A stretch of DNA of 64,000 nucleotides from Clostridioides sp. ES-S-0010-02 (GTDB lineage: Bacteria; Bacillota; Clostridia; Peptostreptococcales; Peptostreptococcaceae), in contig CP067345.1 of NCBI GenBank assembly GCA_020641055.1, forward strand, positions 1,667,317 through 1,731,316, written 5' to 3'. A model generated the notes under the pieces. It was given only the letters and a program-made list of their open reading frames with translations. It was not told the DNA's origin and made no database searches. Shown piece after piece: positions 27,263 to 36,311 of the stretch. Made by a program: the position numbers and the translations under genes. How positions within the stretch are numbered: the first letter of the stretch is position 1; each line of letters starts with the position of its first letter.

Positions 27263-28861
27263 TTAATTAATTTTTTTAAAAGCAAGGGTTACCTTAAATA
27301 AATCAGCATCTATAATTATTTCCATAGTTGCATTTTGTAATTCAATTATATTTTGAGAAATTGATAAGCCCAGACCAGAGCCATCTGTATTTCTGGATAT
27401 ATCACCTCTTCTAAATCTTTCTATTAATTCTTCTGGTTTTAGATTTAATTTATCATTTGAAATATTTTTAAAGGTTACTATTATATTTTCATCTTTTATA
27501 AACATATCTATGTAAACTCTAGTATTTTTCATAGAATATTTTAGTATATTACCAATTAGGTTTTCAAAGACCCTCCAAGTCTTTTTTCCATCTATCATAG
27601 TAAATACAGAGTCTTCTGGTGTTTCTATTATAAAATCTAAATTACTGTTTTGAATTTTATCTTCAAGTTCTACTATACTTTGAATTAAGAGTTCTTTTAT
27701 ATCAGTCTTTGTTATATTAAATTCAACATCACCACTACTAAGTTTAGAAGCTTCGAATATATCTTCTATCAATAATTTTAATCTTTGTGATTTTTTATCT
27801 AAAATATTTATATAGTCGTTTATAGTTTCTTTATCAAGGTCGTTATTTTTTAACATATCTACATAACTTAGTATAGATGTAAGTGGAGTCTTTAAGTCAT
27901 GAGATACATTTGTTATAAGCTCAGTTTTCATTCTTTCACTTTTTATATTAGCATCTACAGCAGCTTCAAGACCATCTGTTATATTATTTATGCTTTTAGA
28001 TAAAGCAGATATTTCATCATCTCCTATCACTTCCAACTTATATTTTAGATTTCCATTTTCAATGTTTTTTATATTTTTTGAGATATTATTTATGTAATTA
28101 AACTTAGTAGATAAAAAGTTGTATATATAAGAACAAGCAATTATACTTACAAGTGTAAATAAAACCTCTATAACTATAGCATTAGCGTAATATATACGCA
28201 TAAATAATACTAAAGCTATGTACTGAATAACTGCTTGTATAACTATAGAGATTAAAAATGCTATAGCTAGTTTCTTATTTATAGTTTTTCTATTATATCT
28301 GCTAACAAGATCTGAAAAGAATCTACATGTTATAGACATATCTTTTGGATTGTAGCCACCATGCTTTATGTTTTCATATATTATATAAATTACAGATAGA
28401 ATAATAAAATTAAATACAATTAAATTTGTATTGTAGAACATTTTAGTGTTTGTAAATATGTAAAATCGTAATGCTAAAAGTATTAAAATTAATATAAGTG
28501 TAAACTCAATCTTTACATTGGAAAAGAAAGTGATAATGTTTTCTAAGAATTTAACTTTATTTTGGTTATTTTTTTTATAGAATATAAAAAATAATATAGC
28601 CAATATACAACTTAATAATGCAATACCTTCACAAATAAATTTCAAATTTGTTTTTGATAAATACAAAGGAGGCCCAAAGTAGTAAAAGCAAGGTATAGCT
28701 ACCTCATTGTATAAATATTTAAATTCATTAATATCAATAAAGTTATTATTTAAATCGTATATTGTCTCAAATAATATAGAAAGCGATAGAAATAATAGTA
28801 ATAATAAAATAAATTTTGCTCTTGAATCATTAATAATTAAGTTTTTCAATTTTGTAACCAA
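27263..28861 (-). CDS. Sensor histidine kinase (two-component system A)
   Basis: This 532-residue membrane kinase has about six hydrophobic segments (residues 15-230), a HAMP-like linker, the HisKA phosphoacceptor box NVSHDLKTPLTS, and an HATPase domain with NLIGNILKYS and GSGLGLSIS. It is predicted to phosphorylate the response regulator whose gene overlaps its 5' end by 32 bp. The start is a TTG at 28861 downstream of AAGGTGG; a second TTG at 28849 is possible. The cytoplasmic part is closely similar to the kinase at 40.1 kb, so the two systems are paralogues. The signal is unknown. Confidence 0.88.
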   Translation of the reverse strand: MVTKLKNLIINDSRAKFILLLLLFLSLSILFETIYDLNNNFIDINEFKYLYNEVAIPCFYYFGPPLYLSKTNLKFICEGIALLSCILAILFFIFYKKNNQNKVKFLENIITFFSNVKIEFTLILILILLALRFYIFTNTKMFYNTNLIVFNFIILSVIYIIYENIKHGGYNPKDMSITCRFFSDLVSRYNRKTINKKLAIAFLISIVIQAVIQYIALVLFMRIYYANAIVIEVLFTLVSIIACSYIYNFLSTKFNYINNISKNIKNIENGNLKYKLEVIGDDEISALSKSINNITDGLEAAVDANIKSERMKTELITNVSHDLKTPLTSILSYVDMLKNNDLDKETINDYINILDKKSQRLKLLIEDIFEASKLSSGDVEFNITKTDIKELLIQSIVELEDKIQNSNLDFIIETPEDSVFTMIDGKKTWRVFENLIGNILKYSMKNTRVYIDMFIKDENIIVTFKNISNDKLNLKPEELIERFRRGDISRNTDGSGLGLSISQNIIELQNATMEIIIDADLFKVTLAFKKIN

Positions 28862-29546
28862 TACCCCACACCACCTTTAAATATTTTGGTTCTTTTGAAT
28901 TTACTTCAATCTTTTCTCTAATTCTTCTAATATGAACAGCAACAGTTCTTTCGCAGCTATAAGCATCTTCGTTCCAAACTTTTTCATAAATCTCATGAGA
29001 AGAGAATATTTTTCCTTTTCGTGATAGGAGAAGAACAAGTATTTTATACTCAAGAGGTGTCATTTTAACTTCTTCACCATCTAAAGAAACTATTTTTGTA
29101 TCTGTATTTAGCTCAAGACCTCCACTTTTTAAAATATAATTAGTATCATTTGAATTGTTTGTATTACTAAAATCTCCTAAGTTTATATATCTTCTAAGCT
29201 GAGATTTTACTCGTGCAGTAAGTTCGAGTGGATTAAATGGTTTAGTTATGTAATCATCAGCACCCATATTAAGGCCTATAATTTTGTCCATATCCTGTGA
29301 TTTTGCAGATAAAAGTATTATAGGAATATTCTTTTTTTCTCTTATCTTGAGAGTAGTCTTAAGACCATCTAAATTGGGCATCATTACATCCATTATTATT
29401 AATTTAATATCATTTTCAATTAATATGTCCAAAGCTTCTAACCCATCATATGCTTTTAAAACGTTAAGATTATCAGGTTTTAAATAGAATTCTATAGCAT
29501 CTACTATTTCCCTATCATCATCTACAACCAATATATTTTGATTCAC
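28830..29546 (-). CDS. OmpR/PhoB-family response regulator (two-component system A)
   Basis: This 238-residue regulator has a receiver domain with phosphoacceptor aspartate in IIMDVMMPNLDG and switch lysine in DDYITKPF, and a winged-helix DNA-binding domain ending in KYLKVVWGIGYKIEKL. The longest frame begins at 29582, but its first residues are in the leader. The GTG at 29546 follows GAGGGGG and gives the standard N-terminus NQNILVVDDD. The stop lies within the kinase gene, a translationally coupled pair. Confidence 0.9.
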   Translation of the reverse strand: MNQNILVVDDDREIVDAIEFYLKPDNLNVLKAYDGLEALDILIENDIKLIIMDVMMPNLDGLKTTLKIREKKNIPIILLSAKSQDMDKIIGLNMGADDYITKPFNPLELTARVKSQLRRYINLGDFSNTNNSNDTNYILKSGGLELNTDTKIVSLDGEEVKMTPLEYKILVLLLSRKGKIFSSHEIYEKVWNEDAYSCERTVAVHIRRIREKIEVNSKEPKYLKVVWGIGYKIEKLNY

Positions 29547-29693
29547 TTCATTAATCCCCCTCGAAATTTTATTTTTAATCAATTTTTATTTTATACTAAA
29601 AATTGGTTTCAGAAAACAGTAAGTATATAAATTGACTAGCTCTAAAAATATATTAACAAATATAAATAACAAAGGAATTTCATAATTATTAAG

Positions 29694-29739
29694 AATTTAT
29701 AACAAATATTTATTTTAAAATAAATATTTGTTATAAATT
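29694..29739. repeat. 46-bp perfect palindrome
   Basis: The 23 bases 29694-29716 are exactly complementary to 29717-29739 with no spacer. It overlaps the last codons of the PIG-L gene and lies before the response regulator gene (both on the minus strand). As RNA it would form a long AT-rich hairpin, perhaps a terminator; as DNA it could be a protein site. Confidence 0.8.
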
Positions 29740-30531
29740 AGGAGTGTGGAGTATAGCAGGAACATTTTTATCACTTAATAATTTATCAAAAGATTTGTGG
29801 TCAGATTTATAACCAATACCCTCTCTACATTCTGATTCATCAATAAGTTTATATTGTTCACATGCATTTTTAACTTTTTCATAGTCCTCAATAGAATGAG
29901 CTTTATAAACTATCTTGTTGTTAAAACTTATTTCATGAGCAAACTTAGGTTTTACAAAGTATTTGGCATCTTTGATTTGACCAGAGTTATATAGACCTTG
30001 AATAACAGAGCCATTTTTTATGTGTTGTAAATGGTCATCTAACTTGTAAGTATGTGCTATATGGGTTACACTTTTAAATTTTTTTTCAAAAGTAATTGCA
30101 ATTTCTTCCATAGAGTTAAAATTAGTAGTACCCTTTACATTTTTTTCTGGTAAGATTATTATGTTTTCTCTTTTTACTCCTAGATTATTAAGAGAAGCTA
30201 AGAACTCTCTATTTCTGTATTCTGATTTTTGGCTATCTGTAAGAGTTTCATATTTTTTATATCTATCAAAAACAGATATACCACATCCAGTAGATACTAA
30301 AACCACAAATACATTATTTTGTCCTCTTTCTTTTACAGCATTTACAATAGCACTACCAGCCCACAATACCTCATCATCTTGATGTTGAACATAGAAAACA
30401 ACATAATCTTTAAACTTTCTATTACTATAATTAACATAGCTATTAAAACCTGTTAAAATCAAGCATAAAACTAAAATGATAGATAAAATTCCATACTTAT
30501 TTATAGTAAACTTCTTGTTTTTAAGAGTCAT
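29731..30531 (-). CDS. Membrane-anchored PIG-L family deacetylase
   Basis: This 266-residue protein has an N-terminal signal anchor (YGILSIILVLCLILTGF) and a PIG-L/LmbE deacetylase domain. The usual HPDDE zinc motif is present as HQDDE (about residues 50-54), and HTYKLDDHLQH carries the third metal-binding histidine. Relatives remove N-acetyl groups from GlcNAc-containing glycans. The anchor places the catalytic domain outside the cell, where envelope glycans or polysaccharides are likely substrates. CAGGAGATG precedes the ATG. It is followed in the same orientation by the two-component genes after a palindrome. Confidence 0.85.
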   Translation of the reverse strand: MTLKNKKFTINKYGILSIILVLCLILTGFNSYVNYSNRKFKDYVVFYVQHQDDEVLWAGSAIVNAVKERGQNNVFVVLVSTGCGISVFDRYKKYETLTDSQKSEYRNREFLASLNNLGVKRENIIILPEKNVKGTTNFNSMEEIAITFEKKFKSVTHIAHTYKLDDHLQHIKNGSVIQGLYNSGQIKDAKYFVKPKFAHEISFNNKIVYKAHSIEDYEKVKNACEQYKLIDESECREGIGYKSDHKSFDKLLSDKNVPAILHTPNL

Positions 30532-30941
30532 TTAATCATCTCCTGAAAAGCTGTCTTACTTATATTATCAATCAAAGTATTAAAAATTATTTCTTAAAAA
30601 TCAAAAAATATAGAGTAGATTAATGGAATAAAATTTTTTGTTAACCAAACTAAAAATTAAAAAAATTTATATAGAAGTAAGAAAAAAGAAGGGGTGGTTT
30701 ATTGGAATAAACTTATAAATAAGCTAAATATCTACTTGACGTTTTATGAATTATTGAATCTAAGCGTACGTGGCACAAAGACTATTTTTTCATTGCTTTC
30801 ATTTAGTGAGGTATTAAGTATTTAAACTAAATTCAAAGGCGTAAATTTGGTATTATTAACGCCTTTGAAAATTTAGATACTGTTATTAATTTGGTTTGTT
30901 TATATTACTTTATATAGTATACTAGTAAAATAGTATTAACC
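30532..30941. other. Intergenic region with an inverted repeat
   Basis: No ORF was identified. An inverted repeat at 30832-30869 is the probable 3' end of the minus-strand SPOCS gene cluster. TTGACG at 30736 resembles a -35 box but no matching -10 was found. Confidence 0.4.
30832..30869 (-). terminator. Terminator-like hairpin after the SPOCS gene cluster
   Basis: TTCAAAGGCGT (30832-30842) pairs perfectly with ACGCCTTTGAA (30859-30869), and the stem extends with a 2-nt bulge to CTAAAT/ATTTAG. The T-run on the minus strand is short. Confidence 0.5.
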
Positions 30942-32141
30942 TTAATTACACAACGATTTTAATTGTGCTTTTAAGAATAATGTTATATTTTTAAATATAG
31001 TTCTTTCATCAAGATCATTTACATATATATCTTCAATACATGAATCTACAATAAATTCCTCACATAAATCCACTTCTATGTCTAGCTTAGGATTATATCT
31101 GTAACCATTTATTGTAACTACTGGTCTTCCAGGTGGTGAAATAACTATTCCTTCTTCATATGTCAAGCATTCAAATTTGGCATATGGAATTATATATGCT
31201 AAAAATGGTACTTCATAATGTGCAGAATGAACTGATTGTTCATCTACTAGAGCAGTATATACTATTTTCTGTTTTAATAAACCATTTACTATTAGTTTTC
31301 TTCCATTTAAGCATGTTCCTTCAGCATTTTGTAGTATTGCAAATGCACTAGTCTTGTCACAATCGATTGGTATTCTACTTAAACTTTCAACAAGTATAAT
31401 TAATATACCATTTTCTCCAATTAATATCTCAAATGAAGGTGTAATGATATTATTAATTATTGTTTGTAAAGTTGTTATTAATATTTCTATTAATGGTCCT
31501 TCAAGTGTACTAACTGTTTCAAATATATCATTGATAACAATTTGTATAGATTTTAGTAATCTTATTAAATCGTCTGTTCTGCATATTATAGAATTAAGAG
31601 ATTCGCATACTATTCTTGCTATATCAGTTTGAATTGTATTTAACAAATTATCAATATCAAATAAAATAGAATTCACAGATGGTTGAACTAAATCTAGTAA
31701 TCTTTGTAACTTAGCTAATAAAGGATTTATAATCTCACCTAATCCAGGTATTAAAGGTATAGCATCCTTAATTGTTGATATTAAATCATTTATTCCACCA
31801 ATCAATGTATTAATTGTTGTCTGTATATTTGCTGCTAGAAACGCATCTAATATAGCTTCTATTTTATTCAATATATCCAAGCTAATATATAAATTATATG
31901 ATTTATATGCAAATGGAGTTTCTATAAGTTTTACTGAAGTAATTGTTGCACTTGCATAAACTTGATCTATATTTTCTATATCAGGTTTTAATCTTGGGAT
32001 GGGAAGTATCTCAGGAATTGAAATCTCTGTCCAATTTAAGTTTTCTTTTTTACATCCATTCATATTTAATTTTGATACATCACATATACCTAAAGTTTTG
32101 ATATTAAAGTCACATTCACAAGTTTTTTTATTACATCCCAT
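30942..32141 (-). CDS. SPOCS/DUF3794-like protein with long helical insertion
   Basis: This 399-residue protein has no signal peptide and a Cys-rich N-terminus (KKTCECDF). The SPOCS-like domain is recognisable by ISIPEILPIPRLKPDIENI, then GRKLIVNGLLKQKIVYT, EQSVHSAHYEVPF and IEDIYVNDLDERTIFKNITLFL. Unlike its two neighbours, it carries a roughly 170-residue insertion (about 86-255) of Ile/Leu-rich amphipathic helices between the first strands and GRKL. The family is known from sporulation proteins such as SipL, but no LysM is present here. Function is unknown; a spore-coat or assembly role is inference. Confidence 0.7.
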   Translation of the reverse strand: MGCNKKTCECDFNIKTLGICDVSKLNMNGCKKENLNWTEISIPEILPIPRLKPDIENIDQVYASATITSVKLIETPFAYKSYNLYISLDILNKIEAILDAFLAANIQTTINTLIGGINDLISTIKDAIPLIPGLGEIINPLLAKLQRLLDLVQPSVNSILFDIDNLLNTIQTDIARIVCESLNSIICRTDDLIRLLKSIQIVINDIFETVSTLEGPLIEILITTLQTIINNIITPSFEILIGENGILIILVESLSRIPIDCDKTSAFAILQNAEGTCLNGRKLIVNGLLKQKIVYTALVDEQSVHSAHYEVPFLAYIIPYAKFECLTYEEGIVISPPGRPVVTINGYRYNPKLDIEVDLCEEFIVDSCIEDIYVNDLDERTIFKNITLFLKAQLKSLCN

Positions 32142-32171
32142 TTTTATTCCTCCTCATTTTATTTAAATTAC

Positions 32172-32774
32172 TTAACATATTTTTGATGCCTTTATAAAAA
32201 TAGTTGTATTTTTAAAGACACTTCTTTCTGATAATACACATGCATATATATCCTCTATATATGCTGTTATTTTAAATTGTTGGTATAGTGGTGTATTTTT
32301 CTCTATTATTATAAATACTGAAAATGGTATATTAAAATCTGCAGAATGAACTGATTGTTCACCTAGTGCTGCTGTATAGATTATTTTTTGTCTTAGTAGT
32401 CCCTCTATTATTAGTTTTTTTCCTGTCAAATTTGTACATTCTCCATTTGGTATAGTTTCTCCTGGGATATAGTATCCATTACATGAGCTGTATCCGTTTA
32501 CCAAAGGTGTTTTTATTACTCTTTGAGATATTATATCTACACAAGAATGTACTTCAACTATATCTTCTATATTTGGCTTTTGTGATGGTATATCTACTGT
32601 TTCTGATACAAAAAACTCTGTCCATTTGTTTTTATCTTCAGGACAGGGGCATTGCAAAACTTTTTCTATTTTTGATTCTGGATAGACACCAACAATATTT
32701 AATATCTTATCATCGCAACAGCATTTATCATGGAATTGATAAGATGTGCCATTTGTATAATTAGAATTTAACAT
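32172..32774 (-). CDS. SPOCS/DUF3794-like protein, short paralogue
   Basis: This 200-residue paralogue of the flanking genes shares FVSETVDIPSQKPNIEDI, GKKLIIEGLLRQKIIYTAA, EQSVHSADFNIPFSVFI and the C-terminal YIEDIYACVLSERSVFKNTTIF. A short Cys-containing N-terminus (DKCCCDDK) and a Gly/Tyr/Asn-rich linker of about 30 residues replace the insertion seen in the 399-residue protein. It is 30 bp from the neighbouring gene on either side, all on the minus strand, implying one operon. The exact function is unknown. Confidence 0.7.
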   Translation of the reverse strand: MLNSNYTNGTSYQFHDKCCCDDKILNIVGVYPESKIEKVLQCPCPEDKNKWTEFFVSETVDIPSQKPNIEDIVEVHSCVDIISQRVIKTPLVNGYSSCNGYYIPGETIPNGECTNLTGKKLIIEGLLRQKIIYTAALGEQSVHSADFNIPFSVFIIIEKNTPLYQQFKITAYIEDIYACVLSERSVFKNTTIFIKASKIC

Positions 32775-32800
32775 TTCCTCTACTCCTTATTTTTATAATT

Positions 32801-33373
32801 TTATAATGTATTTCTTGGTATTGCATATAATAATAATGTTGTATATTTAGAGATAGTTCTTGCATCTAATAGGCTTACAGACAAATCTTCTATACACGCA
32901 TTTACTTGATAGTCTACATCAAGTGAGTCTAATTTCATTGATTTTGTGCCCTTATTAAAAGTAATTTTCTGTGGTATAACTATATAGCTTGAAAATGGTA
33001 CATAAAAATGTGCAGAATGAACTGATTGAGATCTTTCATCAGCTGTATAAGATATTTTTTGACACAATTCACCCTCAACAATAATTTTTCTTCCTGTAGA
33101 GATTTTTCCTTCTAAGTTTGGTATAAAATCACAATTAGCATCTAAAGGTGATACAGGTGTTTTTACTACTTTTGTTCTCAATATATTCACTGATACATTA
33201 ACTGAATTTATCTGTTCAATATCTGGTTTTTGTATTGGGATACTTAATGTTTCTGGTATATACATCTGAAACCAATAAGGATATTGACTTATAACCTGTG
33301 TAACATCGTCTATGTCACATAAACCGCTTACATCAATTAAATCCATATTACAAGCACATGCATTACTATTCAT
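32801..33373 (-). CDS. SPOCS/DUF3794-like protein, first gene of the cluster
   Basis: This 190-residue paralogue has YIPETLSIPIQKPDIEQI, GRKIIVEGELCQKISYT, SQSVHSAHFYVPFSSYIVI and IEDLSVSLLDARTISKYTTLLL. The N-terminus again carries cysteines (NACACNMDL). It is the promoter-proximal gene of the minus-strand set, with GGAGAG before the ATG. The 198-bp gap to the divergent + strand paralogue at 33.57 kb probably holds both promoters. I could not assign a sporulation sigma-factor consensus with confidence. Confidence 0.7.
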   Translation of the reverse strand: MNSNACACNMDLIDVSGLCDIDDVTQVISQYPYWFQMYIPETLSIPIQKPDIEQINSVNVSVNILRTKVVKTPVSPLDANCDFIPNLEGKISTGRKIIVEGELCQKISYTADERSQSVHSAHFYVPFSSYIVIPQKITFNKGTKSMKLDSLDVDYQVNACIEDLSVSLLDARTISKYTTLLLYAIPRNTL

Positions 33374-33571
33374 ATTTATCTCTCCTTATATAATTTATTG
33401 AAAGTTTTTACCTCTCAATATAATTTATTTAAATTTCGACTTTTTGTTACATGTTTTTAAGATTTTTTATTTTTTTAGCTTTTTTATAACAATATATGAT
33501 TTTATATCATATATAAAATGTATATAGAAACTTTAATCTCTATATAATTATAAAATTAAGGAGATATTTAT

Positions 33572-34177
33572 ATGAATGAAAGTATTTTAAAAACGGGAAT
33601 TACACCCTTAGAAGACTATCCAGATAACAAATGTATGAAATACTATAAAGAATTTATAGAAGATGATATACTATGTGTTCCAACACAAAAACCAGATATA
33701 GAATGTATTAATGAAGTAAGTGTAAAGATATGCATAGAAGATAAGGAGATTATTAACACTATACTAGGGCCAAAATTAGTTATAAAAGGATTTAAAAATA
33801 TTAAGGTTATATATACAGGAGATAATTGTCAGCAGTCTCTTCATTCTGCACATTGGAGTATACCATTTTGTCAATTTATCTTGCTAAAAGATTTGAGGTA
33901 TGATAAGTGTGATAATATTATAGAAACTATTTTTGTTGGAATAGAGAATATTTGTGTAAAACACTTTGATTGTAGAATGATTGATTTATCACTATTATTT
34001 ATAATTTGTCCACAACTTCGTAATTGTAATAATTGTAAATGCTGTAGAAGTTATTGTATGCATAATCCAAATTTATGCTATTATGATAATGATGACTGTT
34101 CAGATAGTTGTAATAATGTTACACAATGTAAATATAGTCTTAGTGATAAATATAATAGTAAAATTAGATACAAATAA
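33572..34177 (+). CDS. Divergent SPOCS-like protein with Cys-rich tail
   Basis: This 201-residue protein is oriented opposite to its paralogues. CVPTQKPDIECINEV, GPKLVIKGFKNIKVIYT and QQSLHSAHWSIPFCQFI mark the same domain. The C-terminal ~45 residues are rich in Cys, Asn and Tyr (CNNCKCCRSYC, DDCSDSCNN), unlike the others, and could form disulfides or bind metal. AAGGAG precedes the ATG. Such tails are common in cross-linked spore-surface proteins, but that role here is inference. Confidence 0.65.
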   Translation: MNESILKTGITPLEDYPDNKCMKYYKEFIEDDILCVPTQKPDIECINEVSVKICIEDKEIINTILGPKLVIKGFKNIKVIYTGDNCQQSLHSAHWSIPFCQFILLKDLRYDKCDNIIETIFVGIENICVKHFDCRMIDLSLLFIICPQLRNCNNCKCCRSYCMHNPNLCYYDNDDCSDSCNNVTQCKYSLSDKYNSKIRYK

Positions 34178-34189
34178 ATATTTAAATAA

Positions 34190-34229
34190 GAGGCAATAGG
34201 TATATTTACATATATTTATTGTCTTTTTA
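34190..34229 (+). terminator. Terminator after the Cys-tailed SPOCS-like gene
   Basis: AGGCAATA (34191-34198) pairs with TATTGTCT (34217-34224, one G-U pair), followed by TTTT. Confidence 0.65.
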
Positions 34230-34385
34230 TTAAATTAAAGTCAGTTTATATAAGAGAAAATTTAACAATTACTATAAATAGATATATAATAAATTAATAT
34301 AATATAGTATTATTAAACTTATAATTGTTACTATTTGAGTTAAAATATTGGAAAAAATTATATATCAGTAAATTTAAGATAATAA

Positions 34386-34434
34386 AAAAAGACCTCAATT
34401 ACATATAAAAATAAGGTCTTTTTATAGATTTCAA
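34386..34434. terminator. Bidirectional terminator
   Basis: AAAAAGACCT (34386-34395) pairs with AGGTCTTTTT (34424-34433), with T-runs on both strands. It lies between the convergent Cys-tailed SPOCS gene (+) and the Cys/His-rich membrane protein gene (-). The remaining ~250 bp to 34685 hold nothing I can identify. Confidence 0.8.
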
Positions 34435-34685
34435 AAAAGTAAAAATATTATAGATTTTTACTTATACAAAAGAAGCTATCTCTTTTAGATTTTTAAACCT
34501 ATTGAAGTAACTTCTTCTGTATTATAGTTTGTATATTATTATAAAATATTTCAAATAGCTAAAAAGTCATATTATTTGTATTATTCTATATATTTAGCTA
34601 TCAAAATATATTAGATAAAAATAACAAGTTCTATTATAGTTAATAGAGCTTTTGAAAGATTTTATTTTGTATAAAAATAAGATTT

Positions 34686-35489
34686 TTAGTAGTTTCTATT
34701 ACATTTACATTTTTTTGTATAGCATTGTTTTTTGTACTTATCAAAGCATTCTTGTATATCATCTTCATAATTGTTTATATAAGATGAGTTTTCATGATAA
34801 ATATTACAATAGTCACAACCGTGATGTTCATCATGTTTACATTTTTTTGAACCACATTTTATAAATGCAATGGCTAATTTAATTAGTTCATCAATTAACT
34901 CTTCTATTTCATCCAATTCTTTTTCTAAATCACAAATTAGACAATCGCAGAAAGAAGATCTTACATCTTTTTCATCATTGCATGAAATGCAATCACTACA
35001 GAATATTAACAGTATAATTATTTTAGCTATAATAGATATTATTAAAAGTATAATTTGTACCAATAAGCAAAATAATTTTCCTACTAAAAATTCACAGTTA
35101 TCATTACAACTTATTTGTCTTATAGCTTCAGCTAAACACTCAGACAATCTAAAAGCTCTTTTTAATTCTTCTCTAAGTTTGCAGTTTTTTACATAATTAG
35201 AATCTATTAGAGATTCTAATTCTTCGGAAAGTTCATTTAATATGCCATTATCTAAATTGAAACTTAAATCTTTCTGAAAATCTAATTTAACTTTTGCATC
35301 ATATAAATCATAACTTTCGCCAACTAAAAAATATTTTATTATTCTCCATATTTGACAAGGTGTTAAATAAACTCTTGTATTTGCATCTAAATATTTCTCC
35401 TCTGTTAATCCAATTACTAATTTCATTAAATCACTAGAATATGATTCTAAATTATTTTTATAATATTCTAAACTCTTTGTATTATCCAC
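34686..35489 (-). CDS. Unrecognised Cys/His-rich protein with hydrophobic core
   Basis: This 267-residue protein matches no family I recognise. The N-terminal ~140 residues are charged and helical. A strongly hydrophobic stretch (about 145-170, LLVQIILLIISIIAKIIILL) could be one or two membrane helices and is followed by CSDCISC. An acidic helix comes next, and the C-terminus is a Cys/His/Lys-rich tail (CKHDEHHGCDYC, KKCKCNRNY). It starts at GTG 35489 after AGGAGTGG. Its neighbours with Cys-rich ends suggest a shared, possibly spore-surface, context, but this is inference. Confidence 0.6.
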   Translation of the reverse strand: MDNTKSLEYYKNNLESYSSDLMKLVIGLTEEKYLDANTRVYLTPCQIWRIIKYFLVGESYDLYDAKVKLDFQKDLSFNLDNGILNELSEELESLIDSNYVKNCKLREELKRAFRLSECLAEAIRQISCNDNCEFLVGKLFCLLVQIILLIISIIAKIIILLIFCSDCISCNDEKDVRSSFCDCLICDLEKELDEIEELIDELIKLAIAFIKCGSKKCKHDEHHGCDYCNIYHENSSYINNYEDDIQECFDKYKKQCYTKKCKCNRNY

Positions 35490-35502
35490 TCTTTACCACT
35501 CC

Positions 35503-35545
35503 TATATATATATTAGGATAAATTCAATATCCTAATATATATATA
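35503..35545 (-). promoter_or_regulatory. Perfect 17-bp inverted repeat at the RBS of the Cys/His-rich gene
   Basis: Positions 35503-35519 are exactly complementary to 35529-35545 with a 9-nt loop. The hairpin directly abuts the AGGAG site of the gene at 34686-35489. It could be an operator or an RNA structure that affects translation. Confidence 0.6.
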
Positions 35546-36100
35546 TGACTTGAGTACCTTTATGATACAAATAAAAACAAAATTTTACATTAATATATAT
35601 AAAAATGCTATTTCCAATTGAATTATATAATTTTTTTATATTTTGTGTAAATATATGAATAAACATGTGAAAGAACTTTTATGCAATAGAGGTATAATAA
35701 CTAAATTTAAGCATCCCTTAGATATAGATAAATTTATAAATTGTAATGGTGATAAATAATAATTTTGTTGTAAATGAAAATGATGTATAGAAGGCATTAA
35801 CTAATATTATAGAAGTATTAGATTCTAAAAATAAAGAAATTAGGGTAAATACAAATATAAATATATTAAAAGTCTAACTTATTTCAGACTTGAATAGAAA
35901 CAAAGTTATGTACGAAATGAAGGCAAACAGCAGTCCATGTGTTCTTTGATTTCGTACTTAAATAAAATCTCAAAATTATATCATGTTTTAATAAAAAATA
36001 AAACTGTGAATGCTAGAAATATATTTTAATTAATTTTTTAACAGAATAGTATTTAAAAGTAGATAAAACTAAAAAGGGTTTTCTAGAAAATAAGGTCTAT
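35546..36100. other. Accessory non-coding stretch with gene remnants
   Basis: Apart from the decayed ORF at 35655-35877, this region has one notable inverted repeat, GTACGAAAT (35910-35918) with ATTTCGTAC (35949-35957), and no intact gene. Confidence 0.4.
35655..35877 (+). pseudogene. Decayed small ORF (unknown family)
   Basis: A 34-codon ORF beginning MNKHVKELLCNRG ends at 35759. A +1 frame then continues NNFVVNENDV, a TAG, and KALTNIIEVLDSKNKE to a stop at 35875-35877. Read together, the parts look like one ancestral protein of about 75 residues broken by a frameshift and a stop. I cannot name the family. Phage or plasmid origin is possible. Confidence 0.45.
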
Positions 36101-36277
36101 TTAATTATACTTACTTACCAATACCATCACTTGATGCAAACAAGATTCTACTATATTTTCTCCGTATTCTAGTATAAAATCATCTAACTGTGTATCTATA
36201 AAATCACAATAATCATATGAACTACCAATATAAGCAGTTAACATATGTGTACATCTATCCATTTTATCTCTAAACAT
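36101..36277 (-). CDS. 58-residue protein under c-di-GMP-I riboswitch control
   Basis: This small ORF starts FRDKMDRCTHMLTAYIG and ends HQVMVLVSKYN. It is preceded by a GGGGG ribosome site (36288-36292) 10 nt before its ATG and by a complete promoter and c-di-GMP-I aptamer in the same orientation. It is acidic, has two cysteines near its middle and C-terminal part, no signal peptide, and no clear membrane helix. I recognise no family. The riboswitch context is strong evidence that it is expressed, and implies a role in the motile/sessile switch or in a c-di-GMP-linked mobile element. Confidence 0.65.
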   Translation of the reverse strand: MFRDKMDRCTHMLTAYIGSSYDYCDFIDTQLDDFILEYGENIVESCLHQVMVLVSKYN

Positions 36278-36311
36278 ATATTATTATCCCCCTAAAAAAC
36301 TTTCATAAAAA

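Noticed and set aside
30721-30770. Promoter at TTGACG (30736)
   Set aside because: No -10 element at 16-18 bp spacing and no downstream + strand gene.
33374-33571. Sporulation sigma-factor (SigK/SigE) promoters for the SPOCS genes
   Set aside because: CATA-containing AT-rich strings occur, but none gave a full -35/-10 match, so the sporulation link stays an inference.
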